A stretch of DNA of 64,000 bases from Algoriphagus sp. PAP.12 (GCF_026652115.1 NZ_JAPPSQ010000001.1:558001-622000), one strand, 5' to 3'; positions 27,440 through 35,272 are shown, counted from the first letter of the stretch. A program made the numbers and translations. The notes: a model not told the origin generated them from the letters alone.

Positions 27440-28581
27440 TTCGATTGAAAGTTTAAAGTATAGACTACAAATGCCGGGTTCTCTTCCACTACCCATTGCA
27501 AATAGAGTTTGTTGTCTTTAGCAAATCCTCCGGTTGGCATTAAATCCAAGCCCTCTACTATAGTTTCTCCAATAAGAGTAAACTCTTCATCATAAACGAA
27601 TAGGTAAATATCTGCTGTGTACTGTCTCGTTACTTCATTAAATTCTCGGTTCATTTGGCCCATTCTGAAATAAATCTGGTTGCCTTCATCCCAATAAAAT
27701 TGTGAGAAACTAATTTGTTTATCGATTTCCCTAGTTATCTCTCTTCTTCTTTCATTGGAATCAACTTCATTTGGAAACTCCCCGGTTTTTGCTTTTGGTA
27801 CCAACTGATGAGGAAAGGTCATTAGCCGCAAAGAATCACTCTGTAAGTCTAAAATATAGGTATCGGAAGTCGCTCCACTGTCTATAATCAATTTCCCATT
27901 GACCAATTTTATCCGTTGATTTTCACCAGAGGAAATTGCTCCATTTCCTTGTCTGAAAACTACCCGGAAGTTCTTGGTCATTTCTAATGCTGGAAGATGG
28001 AGGAGTTTTCCGCTCATATCCTCTAAATTCAAAATTGCCAGACCTTCGGCGGTTCCCAAGCCCTCATTTGGAAGTGACAACAATTTGGTATTGTCAGGAC
28101 TAATAACCGGGTCATTACCTAGCGAGTATGAAAAATCAGGACCTAATCCAGTGTAATCCTCCGGTTGAAGAGAAATTGATTTTGCTTTTTCCCCGTTTTT
28201 TTTGAAGATCCCTGCCTGCACTGAGCTTGCGAAGAACAGTTCCGTTTCGCTTAGATTCTGCATGTAATTCAGATACATGGGAATCATGTTGGGGCCGTCT
28301 TTTTCGAATTTGTGACGAGTCAATAGTTTGAGTGAATTGAGGTCTATTTCATGGACTTCCAAGTCAGGCTCAAAGTAAGTATAGACTCTATTCTTGTCCT
28401 CGCTTATTTCAAAGTTGGAATACGCACCCGGCATAAAAATTTCCTCTCCTACATCCACTACCAGAGTGTCAACAGAAAAGGTGAAATTCTCCAGGATATT
28501 TTCTGAAACCTGGTTTTCAGATTTTTGACCACTACAGGATGCAAGTATTATCCAAGGAAAAATTAAAAGGACTTTTTTCAT
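27436..28581 (-). CDS. DUF4221-like lipoprotein array, copy 4
   Basis: 381 residues. Signal peptide MKKVLLIFPWIILASC, Cys16, then SGQKSENQ. It is the close relative of copy 1: both have a GAYS motif after VDVGEEIF, TSDTYI in the middle, a FPHxLVP segment followed by FPxEVDS, and an end of the type VVEENPAFVVY instead of VNVEDELGF. Its 3' DNA is therefore not part of the shared repeat. It follows copy 3 by 5 nt and overlaps copy 5 by 4 nt. Confidence 0.83.
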   Translation of the reverse strand: MKKVLLIFPWIILASCSGQKSENQVSENILENFTFSVDTLVVDVGEEIFMPGAYSNFEISEDKNRVYTYFEPDLEVHEIDLNSLKLLTRHKFEKDGPNMIPMYLNYMQNLSETELFFASSVQAGIFKKNGEKAKSISLQPEDYTGLGPDFSYSLGNDPVISPDNTKLLSLPNEGLGTAEGLAILNLEDMSGKLLHLPALEMTKNFRVVFRQGNGAISSGENQRIKLVNGKLIIDSGATSDTYILDLQSDSLRLMTFPHQLVPKAKTGEFPNEVDSNERRREITREIDKQISFSQFYWDEGNQIYFRMGQMNREFNEVTRQYTADIYLFVYDEEFTLIGETIVEGLDLMPTGGFAKDNKLYLQWVVEENPAFVVYTLNFQSK

Positions 28582-28586
28582 AATTC

Positions 28587-28667
28587 TTAAAAATCGAAAG
28601 CAAATACTGCAAAGCCCAGCTCATCCTCCACATTGACATAGGACCAGAGCTTGCCGTCTTTGAAGAA
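28587..28667 (-). repeat. Shared 3'-end repeat, copy 3
   Basis: About 80 bp; the segment from TCATCCTCCACATTGACA through the GAAGAA codons is the same as in copy 8. Confidence 0.8.
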
Positions 28668-29744
28668 AACATTGTAGTCGATTCTTCCCTCTAGATCCAG
28701 TTTGGTTTCACCTAGAAGCTTGAAATCTTGATCATAGGCCAATAGAAAATATTCATAGCTATATCCCTCATCGGGAGTTTTCGGCGCAAATACTTTGGTC
28801 GCAAGTCTTAGAAATATCTCTCTATTGGGGTTCCATTGTAGCTTTCTAAAGTGGATCTGCTCATTCACTTTTGCCATTTCATCCATAAAGCCTTCTTTGG
28901 ATTTAGGCCTATTGTTTATTTCTCCTGTCAGCCGATTAGGCACTAAATGATGATCGATTTGGATAAACTTTAATTCTTCGGTAAGGGGATCATATTCATA
29001 AAAATCCCCCATAGCTGAACATGAAATCAGAATTTTACCTTTATGTTGAGTCAGATATACTTGCTGAGGAGAGACATTGAATGAACCATTTTGTTCGAAG
29101 ACAATGCTGTATTGCTCGACAATCTCCATTTCAGGAGCTTCAATAAGTTTAGCTGAATTGGAAGCTAGATTTATTGAAACCAATCCCGGCTTTTGTCCTG
29201 AAGATTCGACTTCCGTTTCAACAGGCCAAGAATAGATTTTTTCATCTTCCCAATCGTAAATGCTATTCCCATATAAGCTGAAGAAATTTTCAGCCAAAGT
29301 TGGATCTAAGCCATCTGGCTTTGTTTTAAGGTCCTTGATTTTGGTGCCATTTCCATCAAAAACTCCGAACGCACCATTATTACCTAATAAAACTAGTTTT
29401 TCATCAGGTCCCACTTGGATGGAGCCTACAAAAACTCCTACTCCATCCGGTCCTTCAGATTCAAAATCCTTCTTGCTGATCAATGCCTTATTGTCCAAGT
29501 CGACTTTCAAGAGCTTGGGAGGCATATTTTCAAAATAGTACAGGAATTTCTGGTTTGGAGAAAGGTCCAAGGATCGAATTCCCATTCCCAAATTGAAAAT
29601 GTCTTCCCCTGGATCCATTACCAGTGTATCTACTGTAAATGTCAGATCTTCAAGGATATTGGAAGATGAGGATTCTTTATTTTCTTCATTTCCAGAACAT
29701 GAGAAAAGTAAAGCAATCAAAAATATAACTGATAGATTTTTCAT
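28587..29744 (-). CDS. DUF4221-like lipoprotein array, copy 3
   Basis: 385 residues from the ATG at 29744; the frame stays open to 29882 inside copy 2 but the signal peptide MKNLSVIFLIALLFSC (Cys16) marks the start. SGNEENKESSSSN follows, strongly acidic. Body of the copy 5/8 subfamily (FENMPPKLLKVDLDNKAL, APEMEIVEQYSIVF, FIQIDHHLVPNRL). Centre FESEGPDGVGVFVGSI. End WSYVNVEDELGFAVFAF. Copies 3-4 and 5-then-4 relationships suggest a duplicated two-gene block. Confidence 0.83.
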   Translation of the reverse strand: MKNLSVIFLIALLFSCSGNEENKESSSSNILEDLTFTVDTLVMDPGEDIFNLGMGIRSLDLSPNQKFLYYFENMPPKLLKVDLDNKALISKKDFESEGPDGVGVFVGSIQVGPDEKLVLLGNNGAFGVFDGNGTKIKDLKTKPDGLDPTLAENFFSLYGNSIYDWEDEKIYSWPVETEVESSGQKPGLVSINLASNSAKLIEAPEMEIVEQYSIVFEQNGSFNVSPQQVYLTQHKGKILISCSAMGDFYEYDPLTEELKFIQIDHHLVPNRLTGEINNRPKSKEGFMDEMAKVNEQIHFRKLQWNPNREIFLRLATKVFAPKTPDEGYSYEYFLLAYDQDFKLLGETKLDLEGRIDYNVFFKDGKLWSYVNVEDELGFAVFAFDF

Positions 29745-29754
29745 AAGAAAGGGA

Positions 29755-29835
29755 TTAAAAATCAAAAGTGAATACTGCGAAACCCAACTCATCTTCGACA
29801 TTAACATAGGACCAGAGCTTTCCGTCTTTGAAGAA
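29755..29835 (-). repeat. Shared 3'-end repeat, copy 2
   Basis: About 80 bp with several silent changes relative to copy 3, so partly diverged. Confidence 0.75.
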
Positions 29836-30906
29836 TGAAAAATTCGGAACTTGATCCAATTCAGGGATTTCGGTTTCTCCAATTAGTTTCAACTGATCAT
29901 CGAATGCAAAAAGGGAAACCTGGGATCGGGTATATCGGTCTTCTCCTTCCTTTTTGGGCTCATAGATTCTTCCAAAGCGATAAAAATGATTAGTTGACTC
30001 ATCAAAAATTAGCTTCTCAAAGGAAATTTGAGTCAAAGCTTTTTCCATTTGATTATCAAATTCTTCTTGTGAAGAGACGGTGTTTAGAATGGGTATTTCC
30101 TTCTCATTTGGAACGATGGTAAAATCAAATTCCAGAAGTGAAAGAGAGTCTGATGGGTAGTCGTATTTGTAAATTTTATTGGTAGTCTGTCCTGAAATAT
30201 ACATCGCATTACCAAACTCTTGCATGTTGATTGATTCAGCATAAATGGAAACCGCCTCCTCGGATTGAAGGATTATATTGTATTTCCCAATGATTTCTAA
30301 TGCAGGAATGGGGAGAACTTCACCGGAGGAATTCGCCAAGTCAAGTTTGACCAGACTTCTAGTCCCTTTCATAAAATTGCTTGGAAGTGAAAATGCTGAG
30401 TTTTGATTTTTGGATAAGGTGAGCTGATTGTTCAAGTTCATTTTTTGGCTTTCGTCCAATCCTTCTATTTCAATTTCGTCAGGATTGAGCCTTAGGTCCT
30501 TAAGTTTTTCTCCATCCTTGGAAAAAATTCCTGAATTTCTAAAACTTGTGAATAAAAACTCCTCTCCTGGAAGAACGTTGGCGCTGGAATGAAAACTGGT
30601 TCCGATTCCATTTGGGCCTTCTTTTTCAAAAGGAATCATTTCTACCAGTTTCAATTCATCTAAATTGACCTTGTTGACTATTCCGGCATTTCCATCCAAT
30701 AAATAATAAAAGGTCTTGCTTTCATCGATGGAGGCCAACCTTGCACCTTGCGCTAGATTGATTATCTCTTCTCCGGGATCAACCACAACTGTGTCTACTG
30801 AAAAAGAAAAGTTCTCTAGGATATTGGAAGTGCCAGATTCGGAACTTTCATTTTCTCCACAGGAAAAAAGGCAAAATGAAAAAATGAATATGGGTAGTCT
30901 TTTCAT
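29755..30906 (-). CDS. DUF4221-like lipoprotein array, copy 2
   Basis: 383 residues. Signal peptide MKRLPIFIFSFCLFSC, Cys16, then GENESSESGTSN, acidic and serine-rich. Front motif ILENFSFSVDTVVVDPGEE; NLAQGARLASIDE recalls copy 9. Centre FEKEGPNGIGTSFHSS. It ends with the shared WSYVNVEDELGFAVF sequence. It lies 15 nt downstream of copy 1, the widest gap inside the array, and 10 nt upstream of copy 3. Confidence 0.83.
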   Translation of the reverse strand: MKRLPIFIFSFCLFSCGENESSESGTSNILENFSFSVDTVVVDPGEEIINLAQGARLASIDESKTFYYLLDGNAGIVNKVNLDELKLVEMIPFEKEGPNGIGTSFHSSANVLPGEEFLFTSFRNSGIFSKDGEKLKDLRLNPDEIEIEGLDESQKMNLNNQLTLSKNQNSAFSLPSNFMKGTRSLVKLDLANSSGEVLPIPALEIIGKYNIILQSEEAVSIYAESINMQEFGNAMYISGQTTNKIYKYDYPSDSLSLLEFDFTIVPNEKEIPILNTVSSQEEFDNQMEKALTQISFEKLIFDESTNHFYRFGRIYEPKKEGEDRYTRSQVSLFAFDDQLKLIGETEIPELDQVPNFSFFKDGKLWSYVNVEDELGFAVFTFDF

Positions 30907-30921
30907 AGGGTAGGGTTTCGT

Positions 30922-32049
30922 TTAATATTTAAAATCAAAAATGACAAAGCCCGGATTTTCCTCTACTACAAAATAGGAATAGAGCTTTCCGTCATGAAAA
31001 AATGCTCTATAAGGAGCCCAAGGAAGGTCCACTTTGGTTTCCCCCAATAGGTTTAAATCCTCATCATAGGCAAATAAGAAAACATCAATTTTTTTTCTGT
31101 CACCATTTTCATTGAATCCATTTGTCTTAGTGGCAAAACGGAAATATTGTTTTCCAATGTCATCCCAGAAAAAGCGTTGGTAAGTGGGCTGCTGATTGAT
31201 TTGTTCTCCCACTTCTTCTACTCGCTTGTCAGAATCTACCTCAGAAGGAAATGTGCCTGATTTGTTTATTGGGACTAGTTTATGAGGGAATGTTTTCAGT
31301 GTCAGTGAGTCATTTTCCAAGTCGTAGATATAGGTATCGGAAGTAGCTCCAGAGGTGATGAAAAACAAATTATCCAATTTCTTAAGTGTGATAAAGTCGC
31401 CATAGGTCACACTTCCACTTCCTTGGGTAAAAGTCGATTGGAAGTTTTTGGTCATTTCAAGAGCTGGAAGATCGATGATCTTCGCGGACTTGTTTTCCAA
31501 ATCAAAGACAGCAATCTGGGACGAAAAGGTCTTTATTTTATCGGCTTTGGAAATCGCCTTTTTCTGATCTGGACTTATGTGAAGGGTATAATTGATTTGT
31601 GACAAATCATCTTCTATTCCATCAAACTCCGAGGGATCAATCTTTATTACTCTGATTTTCTCTGCATCCTGTGAAAAAAGCCCAGCCATAGAAAAATCAG
31701 CAATTAAAAACTCTCCAGAAGGCAGCATATCAAACTGCTGGAAATATCTTGGAGCTTGATTAGGACCATCATTTTCAAATTTGATTCTTCGAACAAGAGA
31801 TGGTTTTGTCAGCTCGATTTCATGAACTTCTTGGCCATTATTTAATGGAAAATATACGATGGGCTGGTTGGGGATTTTTACAAATGTCGAATAGGCTCCA
31901 GCATTGAAAATTTCCTCTCCAACATCTACAATTACGGTGTCAGTGGTGATCTGAAGGTTTTCTAGGAAATTTGTCTGAAGTTGTTCTTCATTGGGTTTTG
32001 AGCAGGAAAAAAAAACAACCAAACTCAAGAGGAAAAAGTAGTTTCTCAT
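30922..32049 (-). CDS. DUF4221-like lipoprotein array, copy 1 (promoter-proximal)
   Basis: 375 residues and the first gene in the direction of transcription. Signal peptide MRNYFFLLSLVVFFSC, Cys16, then SKPNEEQLQ. The codons for VVFF contain a T9 tract (A9 on the plus strand, 32007-32015) that is in frame here; loss or gain of one T would abolish the protein. Mature start FLENLQITTDTVIVDVGEEIF. Relative of copy 4 (GAYS, TSDTYIYDL, VVEENPGFVIF). A promoter is expected in the 122 bp between this gene and tspO, but I see no convincing TTTG/TAnnTTTG pair. Confidence 0.83.
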   Translation of the reverse strand: MRNYFFLLSLVVFFSCSKPNEEQLQTNFLENLQITTDTVIVDVGEEIFNAGAYSTFVKIPNQPIVYFPLNNGQEVHEIELTKPSLVRRIKFENDGPNQAPRYFQQFDMLPSGEFLIADFSMAGLFSQDAEKIRVIKIDPSEFDGIEDDLSQINYTLHISPDQKKAISKADKIKTFSSQIAVFDLENKSAKIIDLPALEMTKNFQSTFTQGSGSVTYGDFITLKKLDNLFFITSGATSDTYIYDLENDSLTLKTFPHKLVPINKSGTFPSEVDSDKRVEEVGEQINQQPTYQRFFWDDIGKQYFRFATKTNGFNENGDRKKIDVFLFAYDEDLNLLGETKVDLPWAPYRAFFHDGKLYSYFVVEENPGFVIFDFKY

Positions 32050-32171
32050 ACAATAGATTTTAAACTATAAAGCTAAAATATTTAGGCTAAAAACCTAGTG
32101 AAACTATGTTAAAATCGTATGACTCTGGGTATTGAATAAGTTGAAAATTAGCTTGTATTAACTGCTCAGGA

Positions 32172-32636
32172 TTAGTTGAGCCACCAAATGGAAAAATTCA
32201 AAATGGACGCAAAAGTGACCCATGCCAGATATGGAACCATTAATCCCGAGGCAATTTTTGAGACTTTTTTAAACTGAATTACACAGGTCAGAATCAATAG
32301 CCAAAGAGGGAGAATGATGAACAAACCTATCAATGGAGACTCTGCTCCAAAAAAGGCTGGCGACCAAATAGCATTCAATGCCAATTGGAAAAAGTAGAGG
32401 TTGAGTAATTTCCTTTTCTCAGGATGTTCGCTTTTCCAAATCAGATAGCAGGCTATTCCCATCAGGACATATAAAAAGGTCCACATCGGTCCAAAAATCC
32501 AATTGGGAGGGTTGAAACTCGGTTTATTCAAAGTGGTGTACCAGCCTTGAACGGCTGGAATAGTGAAATACGCTCCCAATCCTCCTGCTAATTGAGGAAG
32601 GGCAAGACTGATGACGAGTTTGAGCCAGTTGGGCAT
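32172..32636 (-). CDS. tspO: TspO/MBR family tryptophan-rich sensory protein
   Basis: 154 residues from the ATG at 32636; a TTG 12 nt upstream is possible but unneeded. Five hydrophobic helices and the family landmarks are clear: GGLGAYFT, WYTTLNKPSFNPPNWIFGPMW-type loop (the conserved proline/tryptophan run), AIWSPAFFG and LNFSIWWLN at the end. TspO binds porphyrins and, in Rhodobacter, tunes photopigment and carotenoid gene expression in response to oxygen and light. Its place beside a carotenoid cluster fits that theme. It is transcribed toward the lipoprotein array, so read-through into it is possible. Confidence 0.93.
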   Translation of the reverse strand: MPNWLKLVISLALPQLAGGLGAYFTIPAVQGWYTTLNKPSFNPPNWIFGPMWTFLYVLMGIACYLIWKSEHPEKRKLLNLYFFQLALNAIWSPAFFGAESPLIGLFIILPLWLLILTCVIQFKKVSKIASGLMVPYLAWVTFASILNFSIWWLN

Positions 32637-32702
32637 TTGAAAAATCAATTAAACCTTCACTCTTTAAAACTAAGGATGCCCTACTTTGTTTTGAGGAATT
32701 TC

Positions 32703-32739
32703 TAAAAAAATAAAAAGCACAAACGAAAGGCTTGTGCTT
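32703..32739 (-). terminator. Rho-independent terminator downstream of the DUF4286 gene
   Basis: On the minus strand an 8-bp stem (AAGCACAA with TTGTGCTT, 32732-32739 and 32715-32722) with a 9-nt loop is followed by a run of T residues. It separates the DUF4286 gene from tspO. Confidence 0.75.
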
Positions 32740-32770
32740 AAGGATTAATCGGCTGAAAATGACTGAATTC

Positions 32771-33073
32771 TTAAATCGATTCAAGAAGCGTTCTAAATGC
32801 CAAAGCTTTCTCTCCGTAGCGCTGAAGAGTCTGATTTCTAAGTGCATTGGCAAATCTATTTTCGTATTCAATTAACTTATTTGTGCTTTCTGCAAAGAAC
32901 TGCACACTGTAATTGGTACTGCTATCATCCGGGCTATTGAGCAGTCTGAAGAACTTATGCTCCACAAATAAACCTGTAGCAAAAATCTCAGGAATATGGG
33001 TTTCTTTCATCCAGGCAACGAAGTCTTCGTCTATTTCATTTGCTACGCTAAAGGTGATGTTGTAGAGAATCAT
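32771..33073 (-). CDS. DUF4286 family protein
   Basis: A 100-residue soluble protein of the DUF4286 type, recognisable from its start MILYNITFSVANEIDEDFVAWMK broken into YNITFSV and DFVAWMKETHIPEI, and the later NYSVQFFAES. The fold is probably a ferredoxin-like or dimeric alpha-beta barrel. Function unknown. It has its own terminator and is divergent from cruF, with about 100 bp between starts. Confidence 0.85.
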   Translation of the reverse strand: MILYNITFSVANEIDEDFVAWMKETHIPEIFATGLFVEHKFFRLLNSPDDSSTNYSVQFFAESTNKLIEYENRFANALRNQTLQRYGEKALAFRTLLESI

Positions 33074-33100
33074 AGCTTAGTAAGGGATTATTTTCTTTTT

Positions 33101-33112
33101 TTGTTAACAAAT
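33101..33112. promoter_or_regulatory. Palindrome TTTGTTAACAAA between the DUF4286 gene and cruF
   Basis: A perfect 12-bp palindrome in the divergent promoter region, resembling the TTGTTTAA/TTAAACAA half-sites of the crt operator region but without their 16-bp spacer. It could be a regulator site or chance in AT-rich DNA. Confidence 0.3.
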
Positions 33113-33177
33113 TCTGAACAGCAAAGTTAGGAATCCCAAGCCGAAAAACTCAATCCCAATCATATTAGCAACAACCC

Positions 33178-33840
33178 ATGCACAAAGTAGTACCAGAAAG
33201 AGCTGCTAATTACAGTCAGAGAATCATTATTGCCAAAGTGATCATTGTCGTCTTGTACGCTGTGGGCTTGGTGGGCCTGAGTATTCCCGAATACCAAGAT
33301 TGGTTTTTGAGTCTCACTCCAGTTCAACTATTAATTAGTTTGGTGCTAATTCTTTTGTTTCACAGAGGTTGGACAGATGCTTTTCCGATCTTTGCTGCGG
33401 CTGCGTTTTGGATTGGATTTGGGGCAGAGTTGATAGGAATCCATACGGGATATCTCTTTGGAGACTATGTCTATGGACCGACTTTGGGCCCGATGCTTTG
33501 GGAGGTTCCCATAATTATTGGGGTAAATTGGTTTATTCTGGCCTATCTGACTGGATCTGTTTTCAGAACTATCGAGAATGATTATTACGCAGCATTTCTT
33601 GGAGCGATAGCGATGACATGCCTGGATTATATCATGGAGCCTGTGGCGGTGGCTTTGGATTTTTGGTATTGGAAATTTCATGTGATCCCGGCTGGTAATT
33701 ATGTGGGTTGGTTTGGAGTGGCTTTTTTGATCCATTTGATCTTCCGAAAGGCCAATTTTGAGAAATACAATCCACTATCATTACTCATGTTACTGTGTAT
33801 GATTCTCTTCTTTGCGATCCTCAATTTTACGGTTCTTTAA
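33178..33840 (+). CDS. cruF: Carotenoid 1,2-hydratase-type membrane protein (CruF family)
   Basis: A 220-residue integral membrane protein with about seven helices. It matches the carotenoid biosynthesis (DUF422/CruF) family through FGAELIGIHTGYLFGDYVYG and the later CLDYIMEPVAVALDFWYW. CruF and the archaeal bisanhydrobacterioruberin hydratase add water to the psi end group of acyclic carotenoids. In a monocyclic carotenoid such as flexixanthin this gives the 1'-hydroxyl group. It opens the carotenoid cluster; crtZ follows after 97 nt. The assignment is by family; the exact substrate depends on enzymes not all in the window. Confidence 0.85.
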   Translation: MHKVVPERAANYSQRIIIAKVIIVVLYAVGLVGLSIPEYQDWFLSLTPVQLLISLVLILLFHRGWTDAFPIFAAAAFWIGFGAELIGIHTGYLFGDYVYGPTLGPMLWEVPIIIGVNWFILAYLTGSVFRTIENDYYAAFLGAIAMTCLDYIMEPVAVALDFWYWKFHVIPAGNYVGWFGVAFLIHLIFRKANFEKYNPLSLLMLLCMILFFAILNFTVL

Positions 33841-33937
33841 CCGTTTGCCTGTTTTCTTGAAAAAAAATTTCATAGTTTGAAAACAATTTTCTCTGTATTG
33901 GATTTAAGAGAAAAGGAAATAAATAGCTTGTTTATAG

Positions 33938-34384
33938 ATGCTTAAAGCGATTGGGTTTATTCTTTTAGGTTTTTTACTGATGGAATTGTCCGGATGGTTC
34001 ATACACAAGTATTTAATGCATGGACCACTTTGGAAGATTCACAAAACTCATCATCAGCCATCGAAGTCATTCTTTGAGCTAAATGATCTGTTTTCATTGT
34101 TTTTTGGCGGGATCGCTATTGTTTTAATTTTTTTGGGAGTAGAGGCTTTGGATTTTAGATTTTGGATGGGAGTAGGAATCAGTACCTATGGGATGCTGTA
34201 TTTCTTCCTTCACGACGTCTTAGTTCACAGGAGGTTAAAATGGTTTGATAGGCCAAAAAACTCCTGGTTGATGGGGATATTCAAAGCTCATCAAGCCCAT
34301 CATAAAACCAATCAAAAAGAAGGAGCAGTATCTTTCGGGCTGTTTTTGGTTCCTAAGGAATATTTTAAAAAGGAGGAGCAGTGA
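33938..34384 (+). CDS. crtZ: Beta-carotene hydroxylase (CrtZ-type fatty acid hydroxylase superfamily)
   Basis: 148 residues, four hydrophobic helices and the histidine clusters of a di-iron membrane hydroxylase: HKYLMH, HKTHH, HDVLVH and HQAHH. It adds the 3-hydroxyl to the beta-ionone ring of carotenoids. Its size is near that of known CrtZ proteins. The stop TGA overlaps the GTG start of the MerR-type regulator (GTGA), so the enzyme and the regulator are translationally coupled, which is unusual for a pigment enzyme. Confidence 0.9.
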   Translation: MLKAIGFILLGFLLMELSGWFIHKYLMHGPLWKIHKTHHQPSKSFFELNDLFSLFFGGIAIVLIFLGVEALDFRFWMGVGISTYGMLYFFLHDVLVHRRLKWFDRPKNSWLMGIFKAHQAHHKTNQKEGAVSFGLFLVPKEYFKKEEQ

Positions 34385-35268
34385 GTACTTATTCGATTAA
34401 AGACCTAGAATTGTTGTCCGGCATCAAGGCGCATACCTTGCGGATTTGGGAGCAGAGGTATAGCCTTTTGAATCCGAAAAGGACAGAAACAAATATTCGA
34501 TATTATGATGATTCGGACCTCAAACTGATCCTGAATGTAGCTTTGCTCAATGACAGTGGTCTGAAAATCAGTAAGATTGCCAATATGTCTTTGGAAGAAA
34601 TCAGAGCTGAAGTCATCAAACTAACCGATAGATCGCTGGCCCATGATGATCAGATTCATGCCTTGACTATCTCAATGGTGGAAATGAATGAGGATCGATT
34701 TGACAAGATCTTGACTTCTAATATCCTCAAGATCGGATTTGAGCAAACGATGCTGCATATTATCTATCCATTTCTCAATAAAATTGGCGTGCTCTGGCAA
34801 ACGGCCGCTATCAACCCTGCTCAGGAGCATTTTATTTCCAATTTGATTAGACAGAAATTGATCGTGGCTATAGATGGCCAAGTGGTGGACGGAGATGGAA
34901 AGAAATTTATGCTGTTCTTACCTGAGGGTGAGCTTCATGAGATTTCATTGCTTTTTGCCACCTATGTAATCAAAAGTAAAGGACATAAAGTAATCTACCT
35001 TGGACAAAGCACACCCATGGAGGATTTGGTTTCCGTCTATGGCATTATCAAACCTGATTATTTGTTGACGGTATTCACCACTACTCCGGGGATGGAATGT
35101 GTGGAGACCTACGTTCGGGATTTGGGAAACAATTTCAAAGAGGCTCAAGTCCTAGTCTCAGGTTTCCAAATCATAGGTCAGGATATCGTGCTACCAGAGA
35201 ATGTCCAGCAATTGAATTATTTGGGTGAGATCAAGCAGGTTTTGGAGCAAATGGATGAATTTGTTTAG
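34381..35268 (+). CDS. MerR-type transcriptional regulator with B12-binding domain (CarH/LitR class photoreceptor)
   Basis: 295 residues starting at a GTG. Residues 1-75 form a MerR DNA-binding domain (YSIKDLELLSGIKAHTLRIW, then NIRYYDDSDLK). Residues about 95-175 match the helical B12 cap with the diagnostic W-x9-EH motif (W139, E149, H150). Residues about 175-290 form the cobalamin-binding Rossmann domain with E184-L-H186 in place of DxH, so H186 is the likely lower cobalt ligand. In the CarH/LitR class adenosylcobalamin lets the protein repress in the dark, and light breaks the Co-C bond and releases DNA. The residue after W139 is Q140, whereas CarH of Thermus has His132 there. The setting upstream of a carotenoid operon with an ECF sigma gene fits this role well. 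Confidence 0.9.
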   Translation: MSTYSIKDLELLSGIKAHTLRIWEQRYSLLNPKRTETNIRYYDDSDLKLILNVALLNDSGLKISKIANMSLEEIRAEVIKLTDRSLAHDDQIHALTISMVEMNEDRFDKILTSNILKIGFEQTMLHIIYPFLNKIGVLWQTAAINPAQEHFISNLIRQKLIVAIDGQVVDGDGKKFMLFLPEGELHEISLLFATYVIKSKGHKVIYLGQSTPMEDLVSVYGIIKPDYLLTVFTTTPGMECVETYVRDLGNNFKEAQVLVSGFQIIGQDIVLPENVQQLNYLGEIKQVLEQMDEFV

Positions 35269-35272
35269 CTAT

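Noticed and set aside
13476..32049. Integron-like or CRISPR-like reading of the repeated junctions
   Set aside because: The repeats are coding sequence of about 80-200 bp, there is no integrase, attC-like fold or cas gene, and the units between them are full genes of one family.
32524..32871. 115-codon minus-strand frame overlapping tspO and the DUF4286 gene
   Set aside because: It overlaps two clear genes in another frame and includes the terminator, so it is a shadow.
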